From Cercospora beticola (taxonomy: Eukaryota; Ascomycota; Dothideomycetes; Mycosphaerellales; Mycosphaerellaceae): a stretch of 64,000 nucleotides of DNA. The first letter of the stretch is position 1. Every line of letters begins with the position of its first letter. Shown here in pieces: positions 10,801-22,200 of the stretch. The notes below the pieces were generated by a model. The model saw only the letters and a program-made list of their open reading frames with translations, was not told where the DNA came from and did no database searches. Where the stretch lies: contig NC_088942.1 in assembly GCF_033473495.1 (NCBI RefSeq), positions 186,001 to 250,000 on the forward strand, given 5' to 3'. The position numbers were made by a program, and so were the translations under genes.

Positions 10801-13800
10801 AAACAGACCCATGATATAGTTGGCCCATTTGGTCTCCGTGCAGATTTCTTGCATTAAAAGCTGACCTTCTGGACGAAGGAGCGACAGAATGTTTGCCAAT
10901 GTCTTCTGAAGCACGGGAGTAGCATGTATGACATTCGAGGCGATGATAAGGTCGTATTGGCCGGCTTTAAATCCTTGGGCAAGCGGATCTTTGCTAATAT
11001 CGAGCACTTTGTACTCAATGTTTTGCCAGCCCTTGAACCTTTCTTGTGCTTGCACGAAGAAACCAGCGGAGATGTCAGTGAATGTGTAATTGAGGTACAT
11101 CCGCTCTCCAAAGTCAGACCTCAAGCCTTCTAGGACCTTAGCTGTAAGCCCGCCAGTTCCGGCCCCTACTTCGAGAATTTCTATCTGGGGTCTAGTGTTA
11201 CCCAACAGCTTGAAGAAGTCGCTGTATTCCCACATAGAATTCATGTAATCGTACAGTTGGTGAAGGAGTCCATCTTTGATCAGAACGTCGAGCGTCTCAG
11301 CTTTGCCCTCGAATATATCCCGACAATTCTCATAGCAGCGGAAAAGCAAAGCGCACACAGGCGCATTTCGCATCTGTTTGCTCTGCTCGTGCATTTGATT
11401 GATAAGTGTCCGACGTTGGGAAGAAGACAAGCAGAAGAGCTCTTGCGAGTCTGGTACAAGAGGATAGTCTGGTGACATTGCCCTTTGAAGATGCGCACCG
11501 AGCCAATCTCGATACCGGCTCAGATATTCATACACGGGTCCCACATCGGTGAGTGCTTTTTGACCCTCTATCGCACAGAGCAGGAACATCCTTTCCATAA
11601 GGCAGTGATCGGATTCGCAGCTGTTGATAGGCTTCAGCAGACTGTTGATCTCGAGCAAGTCCCAATCCGGCTTCCACTGTAGATAAGCAGCTTTATGCAT
11701 TTGTAGTGCTTCGTCTGTTTCCAGTAAGGTGAAACGAATTCCTTCGAAGTGGAAGGCTCTAGCGTCGTTCACGATGCCCTGGGAATAGCCTCGCGTTGCC
11801 CCATATTTGCCACTCACTGCTCGTGTGTTCACACGTATGGTCTGATGACGAGCATCCCCGACGTACAACTCCTCGATGTACGTAGGCAAGTAAACTCTCC
11901 GGAACAGACGAGGTTCACCCAAGTGTACAGCCACCCTGATTGTCTGAAATGCAATGTCGAGTGTAGTCGGGTGTAGTGGGTAGTGAGGCTCGTTGGGGTT
12001 CTGTTTGTCAGAGATTACTGCAGAGGCCTTGGCTTCCTGAATTCCAGCTGTGATGCCCTCCATACCCACGAACCTCGGACCATATTTCAGTCCCGCACGG
12101 GCCATACTTCGATACCATGCGGAAGTAGAGACCTGTCTAGGGTACGTCTCAGCTTGGAACGACGGTCCCCTCGATTCTTGCCCTCCTTTGATCAGTCCTG
12201 TGCAGTGCTTGTTCCACACCGATCCACTGAACGAAATGATGGTGAACTCGAACCAGGCGGAATCCAATGAGGAGGTAACACGCTGGGGTCGCAACGTGGT
12301 CAATATTTCTGTGCATTCACTGGTTCTAAGGACCATTGCTGTGTTGAAAGACACTTCTTTGACAGTATAATCAACAGTGCCGGTCATTTGCAAAGATGCC
12401 TCGCCGGCCATACATATATATGCTGCTGCTGGGAAGACGATGTCGTCGCCGATCCTATGGTCTTTCAGCCACTCAACATCTTTCAAACGCAACAAATTTC
12501 GCCAGCAGGGTTGCAAATCACCGCTTTCCAGTGTTCTGACTCCTAACAGCTCATGTGGGGCATGTTTGCGCATTCTCCAGTCTCGCATAAGCCTGGTCTC
12601 GTACCAGTACCTTTCGTGTTTCCAGGGATATGGATCCAGGTCCGTGAGTACCTGACCATGATAGGGAAAGCTGACCTGGTGGCCGATGCAGTGAAGTTGG
12701 CCCATTGCCTTGAGAAAGCAGTAATTGTCGTCTTGGCGCCTGGTGAGCACTGCCAGATATTGATTCGCCGATGATAGCTCGTTCGCAATCTGTTTCAAGG
12801 GCCCAGCAAGGGCTGCATGAGGGCCCACCTCCAATACGGTAGTATCGCGAGGGAAAGAGCACAGCATCTGCTTCGTAGCTGCATGAAATTCCACTGGTTG
12901 CTCGAGGTTGCTGCGCCAGTAAGTGGCATCTAGCTTCACAGCCGATGCAAGGCGTGCTCCGTGCACGCTGGAAAAGAAGGGCACAGTCGGCTCGCAGGGC
13001 GTCAGATGTTCTGTAATGTATTCGCAATACGCACCACCGATGTCTTTCATATGATCTGTCGAAGTCAGTATCTCACTCCTTAGCTGTCTTGCGGGTCGGA
13101 TCCTCACACGAATGATACGCTTCCTGAACCGGCAGCCGTCGGATGAAGACATCTGGCTCCGCCTTCGCGATGCTCGCCAGAACTACATCCAATTGTTCCA
13201 TGTCTCCGGACAACGTCACGTTCTTGCCGCTGTTTTTGCATGCGATTTCAACTCCCGGAGAGCAAAATAGACGGGCGTGATCTTGGCTCATGCCAACGAC
13301 AGCCATTCCACCATTCCGTTTCTGTTGACTGGCAACGTAGCCTCTGTAGTAGGCCGTGACCATAGCTTCGCGCATCGTCAAAGATCCTGCCGCATATGCA
13401 GCGGCAATCTCGCCGCTGGAGTGACCGATTACGGCAGCAGGTCGTACACCCCAGTGCAACAACAATTGAACAAGGGCGATCTGCAAACTCGTGCAAATTG
13501 GTTGACAAATTTCGGGTTCATCCAAGCGAGAAAGGTTTTCGTCCTTTCCAATTTCCCCTATGCCTAAACGTTAGCATGACTGGCATTTGAGGCGGAGAAC
13601 GAAACCGGCTTTGCACCTTCGATGGTCCATTTGGGTGAATGATCAAGACTCTGCAAAATGAGGTCCATGTCTCTCAGAGACTGCAAGAATCTTGGTTGCT
13701 TGTCCATTAGGGATTGTCCCATTCTCGCCCATTGCGCACCTTGGCCTGTGAATACAAAGAGTGTCTGTCTTGCAGCTTGACATTTTATGGGTGGCGATAT

Positions 13801-15807
13801 GGTAAGATCTGGCACGTGGCGTACGCCGTTCTTATCGAATTTGCAATTTTGGGTCGTCTGGTGACAAGCGGCATTCTCGGTGCGGGCCTGCATGGTAGTT
13901 GCTGAGGCAGCCACGTCTTCTCCAGCATTGCGGCACTCTACAACGGTGAAAGAACGGAACTGGAGATGTTCGCGTCGGAGGGCCAAAGTATAGGCAAGGT
14001 GAGCGAATCGATCGGGATGGGCTCTCAGATAGGCTTGGCAATTATCCGCCACCGCTTTCAACGACTCTTTGCTTGCCGCTGAGAAGACCAGAAGCATCGT
14101 GGTGTCTACGGCGGCCAATGAGGTGTGAAGATGCTTCACTGACTTCTCCAGTGCGAAGCTAGCTGCTGATTGTAGAACGATCTGCGTGATCGGCGCTGTC
14201 AACTCCCTGGCCTACGTTGATCAAGCAGGAGAAAACTTACGTGAACATTTGTGCCGCCAACTCCGAAGCTATTGACACTGATGACTTCAGCGCGATCATC
14301 TGGCCATGCGGTGGGCTTAACGGGAACCATGAGCTTGGCATCATTGAAGGGAACTGATGAGGCTTTAGAGACGAATTGCTTCCAGCTGCAGCATTGTCTA
14401 CTCACTCTTCGGGTTTGGATTCGTGAATTTGATATTAGGGAACATGATCTTGTTCTCTAGTGCAAGAACCGATTTCAGGATGCTGGTGAGGGTCGCGGCC
14501 GCTTCTCCGTGACCGAAATTAGGCTTGACCTTGAGGTTCTGTTAACTTATAAGACTTCCAAAGATCGTCCGTCATGTTCTTACAGATCCGATGAAGACAC
14601 CTTTTCTGCCAAAGACGTTGGCAACAGCTTCTAACTCCAGCGGATCTCCCACGGCCGTACCTGTGCCATGGCACTCCACCATCGCCGTTCTTGCAGGGTC
14701 AAGACCAGCCCTCCCATATGCTTGTCTGATCAGTGCTTCTTGTGCTTCGGCACTTGGATTCGTGATACCCTGTGTTTTGCCATCAAAATTGCTAGCTGTG
14801 TTTCGGATGACAGCCCGAATAGGATCGCCGTCTCGCATGGCTGCATCCCACTTCTTGATGTAGATTGCACTGGCCGCTTCTGCCCGCGCGTACCCATTGG
14901 CCGAGGCGTCGAAGGTTTTGCAGGACGCATCTGCTGACAAGCCGCCTTGGTCTGTCATTGCCAGCGAGAGTGTTGGTGTCAAGATCAAGTTGACGCCAGC
15001 AACGATTGCTGCAGTGCACTCGTTCTGTGCAATCGCCTGGCACGCTAGGTGTAATGCCGTTCCAGTAGACGAGCATGCTGTCTTGATAGTCATGCTGTAG
15101 AAATGTCAACTTATCATCGACCCTCGGCCGTACAGCCATCACTCTTACCTCGGGCCCCTCAAGTCGAACTCATACGAGAGTCGGTTACTCAGGGCGAAGT
15201 CCAGATAGCCCGTGATGCGGTAGATACCACTATCAAGCGGGTCTTTGCTGTGAAGCTCTTGCCAATCTTCGCCAAAGGCACCGACATAACATCCAATGCT
15301 TTTGCCACGCCAGCCTGTCTCTCCTGCGCTTTCCAAGGCCTCACGCGCAACTTCCAATAACAATCGTTGCCGCGGGTCGAGCCTTTCAGCTTCAGAAGCC
15401 GTCATATTGAACATGGCGGTATCGAACTGCCTCAGGTCAAGATCGTCGAGCCAGTAGCCATGATTCATCGGCATAGTGCCGATACCAGAGCTTTTGTTGT
15501 AGTAGCCATTGATGTTGAAACGTTTGTCATCAGTTGGCGTGCGGGCATCTTTCCCATTCATCAGGAAATTGAACATCGACGTTGGGTCATGAATCGAGCC
15601 TGGCAACCGCAAACCCATGCCGCAGATGGCAACGGGAGTAGTATCAGTAGCTGTTCCGAGGCCAACAGTCACATCAGATGGCAACCGGGACGCATTCCGT
15701 GTATTGTGTGTAACCCCATTTGCTCCTGCATCGTGAGCATGCGTCATGTGCACACAGTCACTTATGCTGTCCGAACGCGCTTGGCTGGAAGGTGTGGAGA
15801 ATTCCAT
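7834..15807 (-). CDS. Highly reducing type I polyketide synthase (KS-AT-DH-MT-ER-KR-ACP)
   Basis: Seven exons: 15807-15149, 15094-14584, 14538-14406, 14353-14241, 14181-13617, 13563-13108 and 13055-7834. The introns are 45-59 bp, all GT-AG, and the joined frame is about 2552 aa without a break. Domains with approximate residues: KS (active Cys near 227 in TACSST, HGTGT near 360, KPNFGH near 397); AT (FVFTGQGAQ near 604, GHSSGE near 708); DH ([12 protein letters not shown] near 1010 and [10 protein letters not shown]); C-methyltransferase ([10 protein letters not shown] near 1442); ER ([10 protein letters not shown] near 1957); KR ([10 protein letters not shown] near 2160, NYAAGN near 2297); ACP (GVDSLVA near 2492). 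All beta-keto processing domains look present, so the predicted product is a reduced, methylated chain. There is no thioesterase or reductase domain, so release needs a partner. The residue before TACSS is Lys instead of the usual Asp. Confidence 0.96.
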
Positions 15808-16912
15808 CGCAGGTAGGAAAGTAGTTACGCAGCAATCGTGAGCGAAGAATGTGGGCTATTGCTTCGAGACCAGCAGTTGAACTGGCTAAGACTTGCGGCT
15901 CGCCACGCATACAGTCGAAATGTCCATGTTGACAGAATGAAAGACCACTAATCAAAGGCGCCCTGTAGAGCACAATCAGAGGTGGGGATCATAATCGCAC
16001 AGATCGATAGTTCGGACTAAAGCCCTAACCCATCACTGAATGATACATCCATGTTGATCAATTTCCACAAGCCAGCAGTCTGATGTTGGAAGGTCATCTG
16101 GTATGCGCACCAACACCGATGAAGGTTCGACTGGTGATGTTGTCAGGCTTTGTAAACACCACGCTGCGCCTGACAGCATTGCATCCATGTGGAGAGTGGA
16201 AGAAAGGATGAGTTTCGATCTCTGAGCAGTCCGGCCCTGGGTTGACGAAAGGCCCGGAGTGCCTCTGATCGTTTCGACCACCTTGACAGAGTTCGCAACA
16301 GACACCTGCTGTAGCGCTACGGCCGGAATTGTGCGAAGCTCACTAATCCACAGCCTGCGAAGCTTCGGACTTGTATATTTGTACCAGAGGGATGGCTGTC
16401 GCCAAGCAAGTAGAAAAAGATGCCATAGGTTTAATCAACAGAACGACTCTCCATCCTGGTCTGACCACGGCTGCCTATGTTTAATGCTGTTATCGCAAAC
16501 AGGGAATGGTGGTATTATTGGAGTGATCCATGACCAGTTCATGCGGATCTTCCAGTCCCTGTTGATCGCCTCTCGCAGAGTCCCAGTGATCGTGTTGTCG
16601 CCGTCGATGCACAGCTTGGAGTGTTGTTGTCCCTATTCATAGTGCGTGCCAACAGTGACTGCTCTGCTCCCCATGCAACAACATGCTCGTCACAGAAGAG
16701 TGGATCACGCCGGCTCTCACGCCCCAGCTCTTGTTAGCCCTCGCTGCGGTTTGCGTGTGAAGCTGAACATAAAGAGGTCGCTTTGTACATCCTGATAGCA
16801 GATAGGGCAGTCGGCGATCAATATCCGCAGCCGGAAGAAACACACAAAGCTCTCTGTAGACCACGCAAACTCGAAATCCCAGAGAATTTTGAGGAGTCCA
16901 CCAGCGATAGCG
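15808..16912. other. Divergent promoter region of PKS and MFS genes
   Basis: About 1.1 kb between the start codons of the minus-strand PKS and the plus-strand MFS transporter. It is the likely shared control region for the cluster. No coding signal or obvious repeated operator could be picked out by eye. Confidence 0.5.
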
Positions 16913-18603
16913 ATGCCCACAAGCGAGATCAAAGCTGAACAGGGCTTGAGCCAAGTAGAAATTCACGAAACGCGACTTGTAAGAGGCTACCACTCCGTCC
17001 CGCTCCTCTCTGCGCTAGAAACCTTTCGCTATAGAAACAGGCTGGGCTGATCCGTTGGCAGGTAGACTGGGATGGCATTCATGATCCAGAAAATCCTCTC
17101 AACTGGCCTTTGAAGCGGAAGTGGCTCACCTGCATCCCTATGTCTCTATTCAACTTCATAGGTGCATTCATCTCAGCAGAAGTCGCCCCCGCTTTGAGCA
17201 CCATTCAAAAGGACCTTGGCGTTCGCTCGGACACTGTGCTCATCTTGTGTCTCTCCATATACTACCTGCCATATGCCATTGGACCCATGATAGCAGCACC
17301 CTTGTCAGAGACGTTTGGCAGAGTGCGAGTGCTGCAGTTGGCCAATGTGCTCTTCATCATCACACTACTCGCGTGTGCTCTTGCGCATACTCCAGCACAG
17401 CTCATTGTTTTCCGATTCTTCTCAGGTCTGGCCGGTTCTGTTCCTCAAGTGGTGAGCGAGCATATCGGGCTCTACTGCTCTGCAAGCATGCATAGCGGTG
17501 GCGTCGAGTCGGAGACCGGAGGCTGACAGCACTCACAGATTTGTAGCGGCGTTATCGGCGACATATTCACCAGAGAACAACGCGGGAAAGGTGTCGCCCT
17601 CTACACCATAATACCGATGATCGCACCGGCAATCGGCCCAATTGTAGGCGGCTTTATCGTGACGAGATGGTCCTGGCGTGTTTGCTTTTACTCTGCCGCC
17701 ATCGGCAGCGGTCTGGTACAACTCTTCGGCCTATTCTTCCTGCGAGAAACATTCGGTCCAGCGATCCTGAAGCTCAAGCGCGATGCATTGCGTACGAGCA
17801 CCGGCAACAACTGCTATCGTACGAAGCATGACTCTCAAAGTCTTGCGCAGAAGCTCCGAGAGAGCCACACCCGACCTTTCCGTATGCTGGCACGCCCTCT
17901 TGTGCTATGGCTCAGCATCCACGTGGCGTACATCTACGGCATAGCCATGCTTATGTTGGCCACGTTTCCTATGACGTGGAATGGCCTATACGGCCAGCCG
18001 ATCTTCCTGGGCTCACTCAACTACATCTCCATAGGCGTCGGACTACTCGTGGGGATCCAGATGGGACAACCGGTGAATGCCCTCCTGTATCGCAAGCTCA
18101 CGGCTAGGAATCAAGGCATCGCTCAACCGGAGTTCCGGCTCCCTCTGCTGTTCATCAGCTGCGCGTTCGTACCCATTGGCCTCTTCTGGTACGGATGGTC
18201 GGCGCAGGAGAGAGTGCACTGGATTGTGCCCAACATCGGTGCTGCCATATTCGTTGCGGGCACCGCGGGCACCTTGCAGAGCATCCAGACATACGTCATT
18301 GACGTCTACCTCAGTTACTCTTCAAGCGCGATGGCAGCGATTACGATACTGAGAAGTATTGCTGCCTGCGCGCTGCCTCTGGTCGCACCGGCTATGTAAG
18401 TGAACTAGTGCGGGCGTGTATGAACCAACAAGCCGGACTATCCAGCTGATCGCTGCCGCAGGTTTCGCAACCTTGAATGGGGATGGGGCAACAGTCTCCT
18501 GGGCTTCATAGCGCTTGGATTCGGAGTCGCCGCCGCAGTCGGCTTGTTGAGATTCGGAAAGGTTCTTAGAGAAAAGAGTATGCTCTGTGAATGCAATGCA
18601 TAG
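16913..18603 (+). CDS. MFS drug:H+ antiporter-type transporter
   Basis: Four exons: 16913-16978, 17062-17451, 17539-18395 and 18462-18603, giving 484 aa in frame. Exon 1 supplies a short soluble N-terminus (MPTSEIKAEQ). Exon 2 opens with the family hallmark DPENPLNWPLKRKW just before the first helix. Further marks are the loop after helix 2 (PLSETFGRVRV), RFFSGLAGS, and APAIGPIVGGF of the DHA motif C kind. Hydrophobic segments are consistent with about 12 membrane helices. Fungal genes of this type export small molecules at the plasma membrane. Its divergent pairing with the PKS suggests export of, or self-protection against, the polyketide (inference from position). The first exon is chosen because it gives a clean GT-AG join and the conserved DPENPLNW start. 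Confidence 0.9.
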
Positions 18604-19235
18604 CCGGAACGCGATCTGGACCCCATGAGGCTTGGTGTTCGCACAATGGTGACGTTTGGTGTGCTGAATGTGGGCTCCATACTAGAGTCCGATCGCTTCA
18701 GGCCTCAGCTCCTCGAGCAGCGTTGCTGTAGGCGTAGGTGGTTTGGCAGTACTGCTTGCGTTCGACGCCCCGCTCCGTACGTCGAGGCCAGCTGGCAGCA
18801 GAGTAGACTCTCAATAGAAGTCGTCGTCGCTCAAAGACTGGTATCGAGCCACTGCCAGGGCGCTCGCCGTCGAACGTGACTAGTTGTCTGCTCGTACGCG
18901 AAACACATTGTAGAGGATGCATCGGAAAACAACAGAAGCTGGCTTTCGTGTCGAACTACCTCCATGTTCCAGAATATCATAGCCGCGCATCGGGCCGTCG
19001 CGCGCATTCGGCACGACGGCGGCCGCGATCGCCACGATCTAATCTTATCAGCCATCAAACCCGCGTCATCGGTGGACAAATTCAACAAACAGTGCCTGCA
19101 CATTGAGACACCGGAGTTGACCTCTTCACTTCTTCGCAACTCCGCGTCCTCACAGACCAAGACACTTCGTGACAGGGCGCGCATGTCGTTATTTGCCCTG
19201 TGTAATTTTTCCACTCTTCCGCGCTCCTTGCGACC
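18604..19235. other. Intergenic: upstream of LTN1
   Basis: About 630 bp between the MFS stop and the LTN1 start, both plus strand. It marks the right edge of the polyketide cluster. No feature found. Confidence 0.4.
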
Positions 19236-22200
19236 ATGAGCAAGCGAGGTTTCAAGTCGCAAGCCAGCAGTGGTCGGGTTGGTGGCGGCTTTGGAGGATT
19301 TGGCAGCTCTGCTTTCGCCTCTAGCCAGTCGTCGGTCCTCTCATACGTTCAAGAACCAACAGACTACTCGGCAGTATCAAACTCGAGCGTGGTGGTGGCT
19401 TACAAGAATCTGTCCAAAAAGGACAGCACGACCAAAGCAAAGGCTCTCGAAGATCTCCAGGCATCCCTGTCTGCCACGGAAGATGTCGAAGACGCGATCA
19501 TTGAAGTCTGGGTCAAGCAATACCCAAGGCTCTCCATCGACGCCGCACGCCGAGTACGCCAGCTCGCTCATCAGTACACTGGCCAGCTGTCAGTGAAATG
19601 TGGCAAGCGTATAGCGAAGCAGCTGTCAACAATCACTGGACCTTGGTTAGCAGGCACTTTCGACAATGACCGATCTGTGGCAAAAACCGCAGAAGAGGCA
19701 TTGGCTACTGTATTTCCAACGCCAGAAAAGATCAATGGTCTGCGCAAAACATTTCAAGAATCTATCTTGCAGTACTGTCAGGATGCTGCGCTCAACGAAA
19801 CTGTCTGGACGCTGAGCGACGAGCGCTCCATCAGCGTAGATGATGCAAAAGCTACTCACGCTCGTGTGGTATCCACCGCTCTGCTGGTGATCTCAAGCCT
19901 GCTGCACAATCTTCCCTCCGAGGAGCTGGACAAGCAGAAGCATGTGTACGAAGCTTTGTTCAGCGATAAGAAGTTTTGGGAGTTTGTCAGTCATACGGAT
20001 TCGAATGTACGAAGAGCTGCAAATCAACTGGTTCAACTGAGTTTGCAGAAGGAGCCAGATCTGATCGAGACGAACTTGGGTGCTGTTTCTAGCGCGTACA
20101 TTTACGAGGGTCTTGCCTCCGACCAGACGGGATCATCACTAAGTTTTGTCGAGACTCTGGATGCGCTGACAACCAAGTTCCCTTCCGTGTGGACAACGGC
20201 TTACTGTAAGAAGAAGCCGGCACTCGGGCGATTGCGACAATGCCTCAAACACGGTTCATATGCTGGTCCAGCTCGGTATTGGGACAGACTGGCCGAAGTC
20301 TTGCGGAAACTACCAGAAGAAATCGTGCCACAAACGTACGATGATATTTCAGACCTGCTGCTGTCTGCGCGCGATGGTATCTGCAAGAGAGAGGAGCGCT
20401 TCAATTCTTCTTCATCGTGGCCGGTCTATTTCACTCTCGTCGACATTGTCACCCGCACAGCATCGGATGAGGATGCCACGAAGCTACTTGAAGCTTTTGC
20501 CATCCCTCCTGTCCAGCAGTACCTGCAGCCAGCTTCTTCGACTGACAAGTGGACAATCTCAGGCCCGAAGCCTGCTTCCATTGTATCCAAAGTTGGCATC
20601 ATCAACAAGCTTCCACCTGTCCTGGAACAGAAATGGCTGCAACTGGCCGCAAGTCTAGTAGAGACCGCCAAATTGTCACAGCCAGAGCAATCGAAAGATT
20701 TTGAGAAAAGTCAAAAGCATGTCGCGACAACTGGGGAGCGCTGGGCAGATCTCCAGAGAGAGCTTTTCACTAATGATTATGACTTTCCCGAGTCGTTGAT
20801 TGCCCGCTTCATCCAAGCCAACACGGACATATTACGCGAATGCGTGGCTCTCCTCGACAGTAGAAATGGCAAACCATGGGGAGCTGCTGCGGTCGTCGAA
20901 CAGCAGCTGCGTTCTTGTGCATCTCACTTGCTTCGCGACCCGACATATCACAAGACCCTAGTCCGTTTCGTGGAGGAGACACTTCCGCGAATCATCCTAA
21001 GTCCATCGCAACGCCATCTTGTGCGCTGCCTATTTGCGCTGCAGAATGACTCCAAGTTCGCCGCACTTTTCGAGGCAGCACTGCAGAGCATTGTAGAGCG
21101 AGAGCAGAGTGGCGCAACCCCCCAGGAGAGAATGAACGCATTGCATGCGCTGTTCCCTGCAAACACTCCGTCGGCGGCGGTGACAGCAGCACATGGGAGC
21201 GGTCCTCTACAAATCTTCCTGCGAGAGCAGGCTGCTACCAATAATGCGGCCTACAGCACTATCGCAGACCTGCTTCGGCTGGATGTAGTTTCACAAGACA
21301 CTTCGGAAAGCATATTGGTTGAACTCACCAAGCTACTATCTCTTGAAGATTCACAAGCACAATCTGGGCTAACAGGCATTGAGCATTTGTCGAAGACCAA
21401 TGAATCTGTCGTCCGGAACTTCATGTCAACGTCCAGTGGTGAACAGTTGTTACCAGCTGTCATTCAGCTGAAGGACTCTGCCTCGGAATCTGTTGCTGAG
21501 ACTGCTTCGAAGTTAGCCAATCTGCTCACCTCGTCCTTCGCAGAGGCTACGACCGAATCGAAGTATGCATTGATTACGCAGAGTCTGGAAAAGACTACGT
21601 CGTCCTCTTTGCCGATCGAGACGGTGCTGGAACTGTCGAAGAAGATTTCAGGCGGCGAGACGAATTTGCAAAATCTCAAAGAAATGCTTCCCAGCACTGA
21701 GATCTGGAAAGAGTCTATCCTTGCTGTCGCATCCACACCAAAGGCCTCCCTCGCACTGCTTAGCGCACTTGGTGGAGCAGTGCATTTGCCGTCGGCCAGA
21801 CAAATCGACACGATACCTTCATACGACAGCGAAGGCCTATCGCAAGCGCTCAGAATTGCAATTTTCTTCGCTGGCATACTGAAATCCGTCTCGATTTCCA
21901 CGCTTCCGGAACAGGACGCAGCGAATGTGCTAGCGCTATTGAACATTTGCGTGCTACTCGCAGAAGATGCTACGAGTATTGTGGGGGCGAATTCGCTCTG
22001 GCGAGAGGAGAACTCGCACGATCTCGAGCACGAAGTCATGACTTTCGTTGTTGATGCCAATGAGGTGCTTCGTACATACTGGACTTCCGGGAGTGACCAC
22101 GCAAAGAGCAGGCATGAGGCGGAGCTGTTTGCCACCTTCGATACCTTGGTGTCGGCGCACAAGGGCTCGCCATTGGCGTACTATGCTGCACTAGCTGCAG

